From positions 31,710 through 95,709 of the forward strand of contig NZ_JQEY01000005.1 in NCBI RefSeq assembly GCF_000743715.1: a stretch of 64,000 bases of DNA. The letters are read 5' to 3'. Below the pieces are notes generated by a model. The model saw nothing but the letters and a program-made list of their open reading frames with translations. It ran no database searches and was not told where the DNA came from. The translations under genes and the position numbers were made by a program. Origin of the DNA: Palleronia rufa. GTDB lineage: Bacteria > Pseudomonadota > Alphaproteobacteria > Rhodobacterales > Rhodobacteraceae. Of the stretch, positions 62,048-64,000 are shown piece by piece (positions within the stretch are counted from its first letter, which is position 1; the number at the start of each line of letters is the position of its first letter).

Positions 62048-62381
62048 CGGAACATGGGCCCATCCTGCGATGCCCTGCGGCGATCATGGGCTGCGCCCGG
62101 ACCGAAATACTGAAATCTTACGGAACAGATGGCAATCAACGTCAAATACCGGCCTTCGGAAACCGTCCACGGCGTCTTATCCAATCTGCGCGGCGGATAC
62201 CATCCTCCAGCCGCAAAATTCCGGGCTCCGCCTGTTCCCGGCGGCGGTTGGCAGCCCGCATGTTTTCCCTTAGACCACACCGCGAGACAGGTGCGCAGCC
62301 TCCGCTGAAGGCGTCCGGGGGGGGGAAGAAAGCGGGTCCGGCGGCCGGCCGGATGGACATCAGCGACGGGCGGGCCATCAT
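62048..62381. promoter_or_regulatory. Divergent intergenic region, 334 bases
   Basis: This separates the glycosyltransferase (minus strand) from the methyltransferase (plus strand). A run of nine G occurs at 62321-62329 and AAGAAAGCGGG lies beyond it. No gene seems encoded. It should hold promoters for both sides; no motif is convincing. Confidence 0.35.
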
Positions 62382-63080
62382 ATGACGCCGACATGCAATA
62401 TCTGCGGTCGCTCCAGCTGGGGCGACATGGGCAAGCGCAAGAACGTCCGCTGCACGGCCTGCGGGTCCTTGGAGCGAACGCGGGTCATCAAGCTCTTCCT
62501 GGCCAGAGACTGGACCGCGGGTCCCGGGCGCCGCGTCTTCCACCTTGCCCCGGAGAAGGGTCTTTACGGCTATCTGGCCTCACTCGACCTGAAGGAATAT
62601 CGCGCGGTGGATTTCTGTCCGGAAAACTTCCGGTTCGCGGAAATAGAGCGCTTCGACCTGTGCAGCGACGGCCCGCAACTGCCGTCGAACCGATACGACC
62701 TGATCCTCCACGCACATGTGATGGAGCATATCCCCTGCAACGTCACCGCGGCGCTCGCCCATCTCCACCGCTCTCTGACCCCAGATGGGCTGCACCTGCT
62801 CTGCATCCCCTTCATGCACGGAGAGTCCGAAGAGGATCTGGCGGCCCTGAGCCCCGAAGAGGCGCAGCGCAGGTTCGGTCAGAGCGACCACGTCAGGAAA
62901 TTCGGCAAAGAAGATCTGGCGCGGAACCTCGGAATGGCCTTCAGTTTGCCAGAGCCGTACAGCCTGCTGAACTACTTTTCCGCTGACGTTCTGCGCACGA
63001 GCAACGTGCCGGAACGGGAATGGCACGGGCTGAACGGCACGTCAGTGTTCCCACTGCGAAAGTCTGATTACCTGCTCTGA
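62382..63080 (+). CDS. Zinc-ribbon SAM-dependent methyltransferase
   Basis: A 232-residue protein beginning with a zinc-ribbon-like Cys set (CNICGRSSWGD, VRCTACGSLERTR) and a class I methyltransferase domain: RVFHLAPEKGLYGYLASL (motif I region, modified), YRAVDFCPENF, DLILHAHVMEHIPCNVTAALAHLHRSLTPDG and LCIPFMHGESEEDL. Genes of this type occur in polysaccharide loci and methylate sugars. It faces away from the glycosyltransferase and probably serves the same surface glycan. The acceptor is unknown. Confidence 0.8.
   Translation: MTPTCNICGRSSWGDMGKRKNVRCTACGSLERTRVIKLFLARDWTAGPGRRVFHLAPEKGLYGYLASLDLKEYRAVDFCPENFRFAEIERFDLCSDGPQLPSNRYDLILHAHVMEHIPCNVTAALAHLHRSLTPDGLHLLCIPFMHGESEEDLAALSPEEAQRRFGQSDHVRKFGKEDLARNLGMAFSLPEPYSLLNYFSADVLRTSNVPEREWHGLNGTSVFPLRKSDYLL

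Positions 63081-64000
<920 letters not shown>

Overview
This is a GC-rich chromosomal segment whose protein families and operon types point to an alphaproteobacterium of the Rhodobacteraceae/roseobacter type. The pointers are a XoxF/PQQ methanol-oxidation cluster, an EgtB-EgtD pair, TRAP and Liv-type transporters and a PrtD-like exporter. I cannot name the species from sequence alone.

Region 1 (1-16.3 kb) is a nearly complete lanthanide-type methanol and formaldehyde oxidation locus. It holds the end of a glutathione-dependent formaldehyde dehydrogenase, a small cytochrome c, XoxF, a second cytochrome, a XoxJ-like binding protein and a CXXCW-motif rhodanese-like protein. Next come a SoxYZ-like carrier, an SRPBCC protein, a DUF3280-like protein, a PQQ-associated ABC binding protein, a YVTN beta-propeller and a sensor kinase/response regulator pair. 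pqqABCDE closes the region. An IS630 element sits exactly in the pqqE stop codon.

Region 2 (17.3-29 kb) has a ketopantoate-reductase-like gene and an acyl-CoA synthetase. It then has a tightly overlapped minus-strand periplasmic redox cluster: DsbA-like protein, several c-type cytochromes, a Tat-exported multicopper oxidase and a cytochrome c'-like protein. Divergent from it are a small metal-associated membrane protein and a DsbD/ScsB-type reductase, followed by a K+-channel-like protein. Region 3 (29.6-40.1 kb) is a five-gene Liv-type ABC transporter, a small membrane protein coupled to a frameshifted PQQ dehydrogenase, and egtB-egtD, ending at a second IS630 copy that again sits in a stop codon.

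Region 4 (40.1-44.6 kb) is decayed. A nuclease/ATPase pair of the SbcD/SbcC (YhaO/YhaN) type carries stops and a frameshift, and its ATPase is reduced to two ends separated by an IS110/IS1111-type element. Region 5 (44.6-57.5 kb) is the most unusual part. It has two tandem DUF2156-like acyl/aminoacyltransferases, a P-loop NTPase fused to an IS256-transposase-like domain, a PrtD-like ABC exporter with an altered H-loop, and an HlyD adaptor. These are followed by a cyanophycin-synthetase-like ATP-grasp/CapA fusion, a type III polyketide synthase and an isoprenylcysteine-methyltransferase-like gene broken by an amber codon. Together they look like an undescribed biosynthesis-and-export locus.

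Region 6 (57.6-64 kb) contains a sulfotransferase-like protein with a coiled coil, a 1062-residue multi-domain glycosyltransferase, a zinc-ribbon methyltransferase and the start of a TRAP transporter binding protein. No tRNA, rRNA or CRISPR array was recognised.
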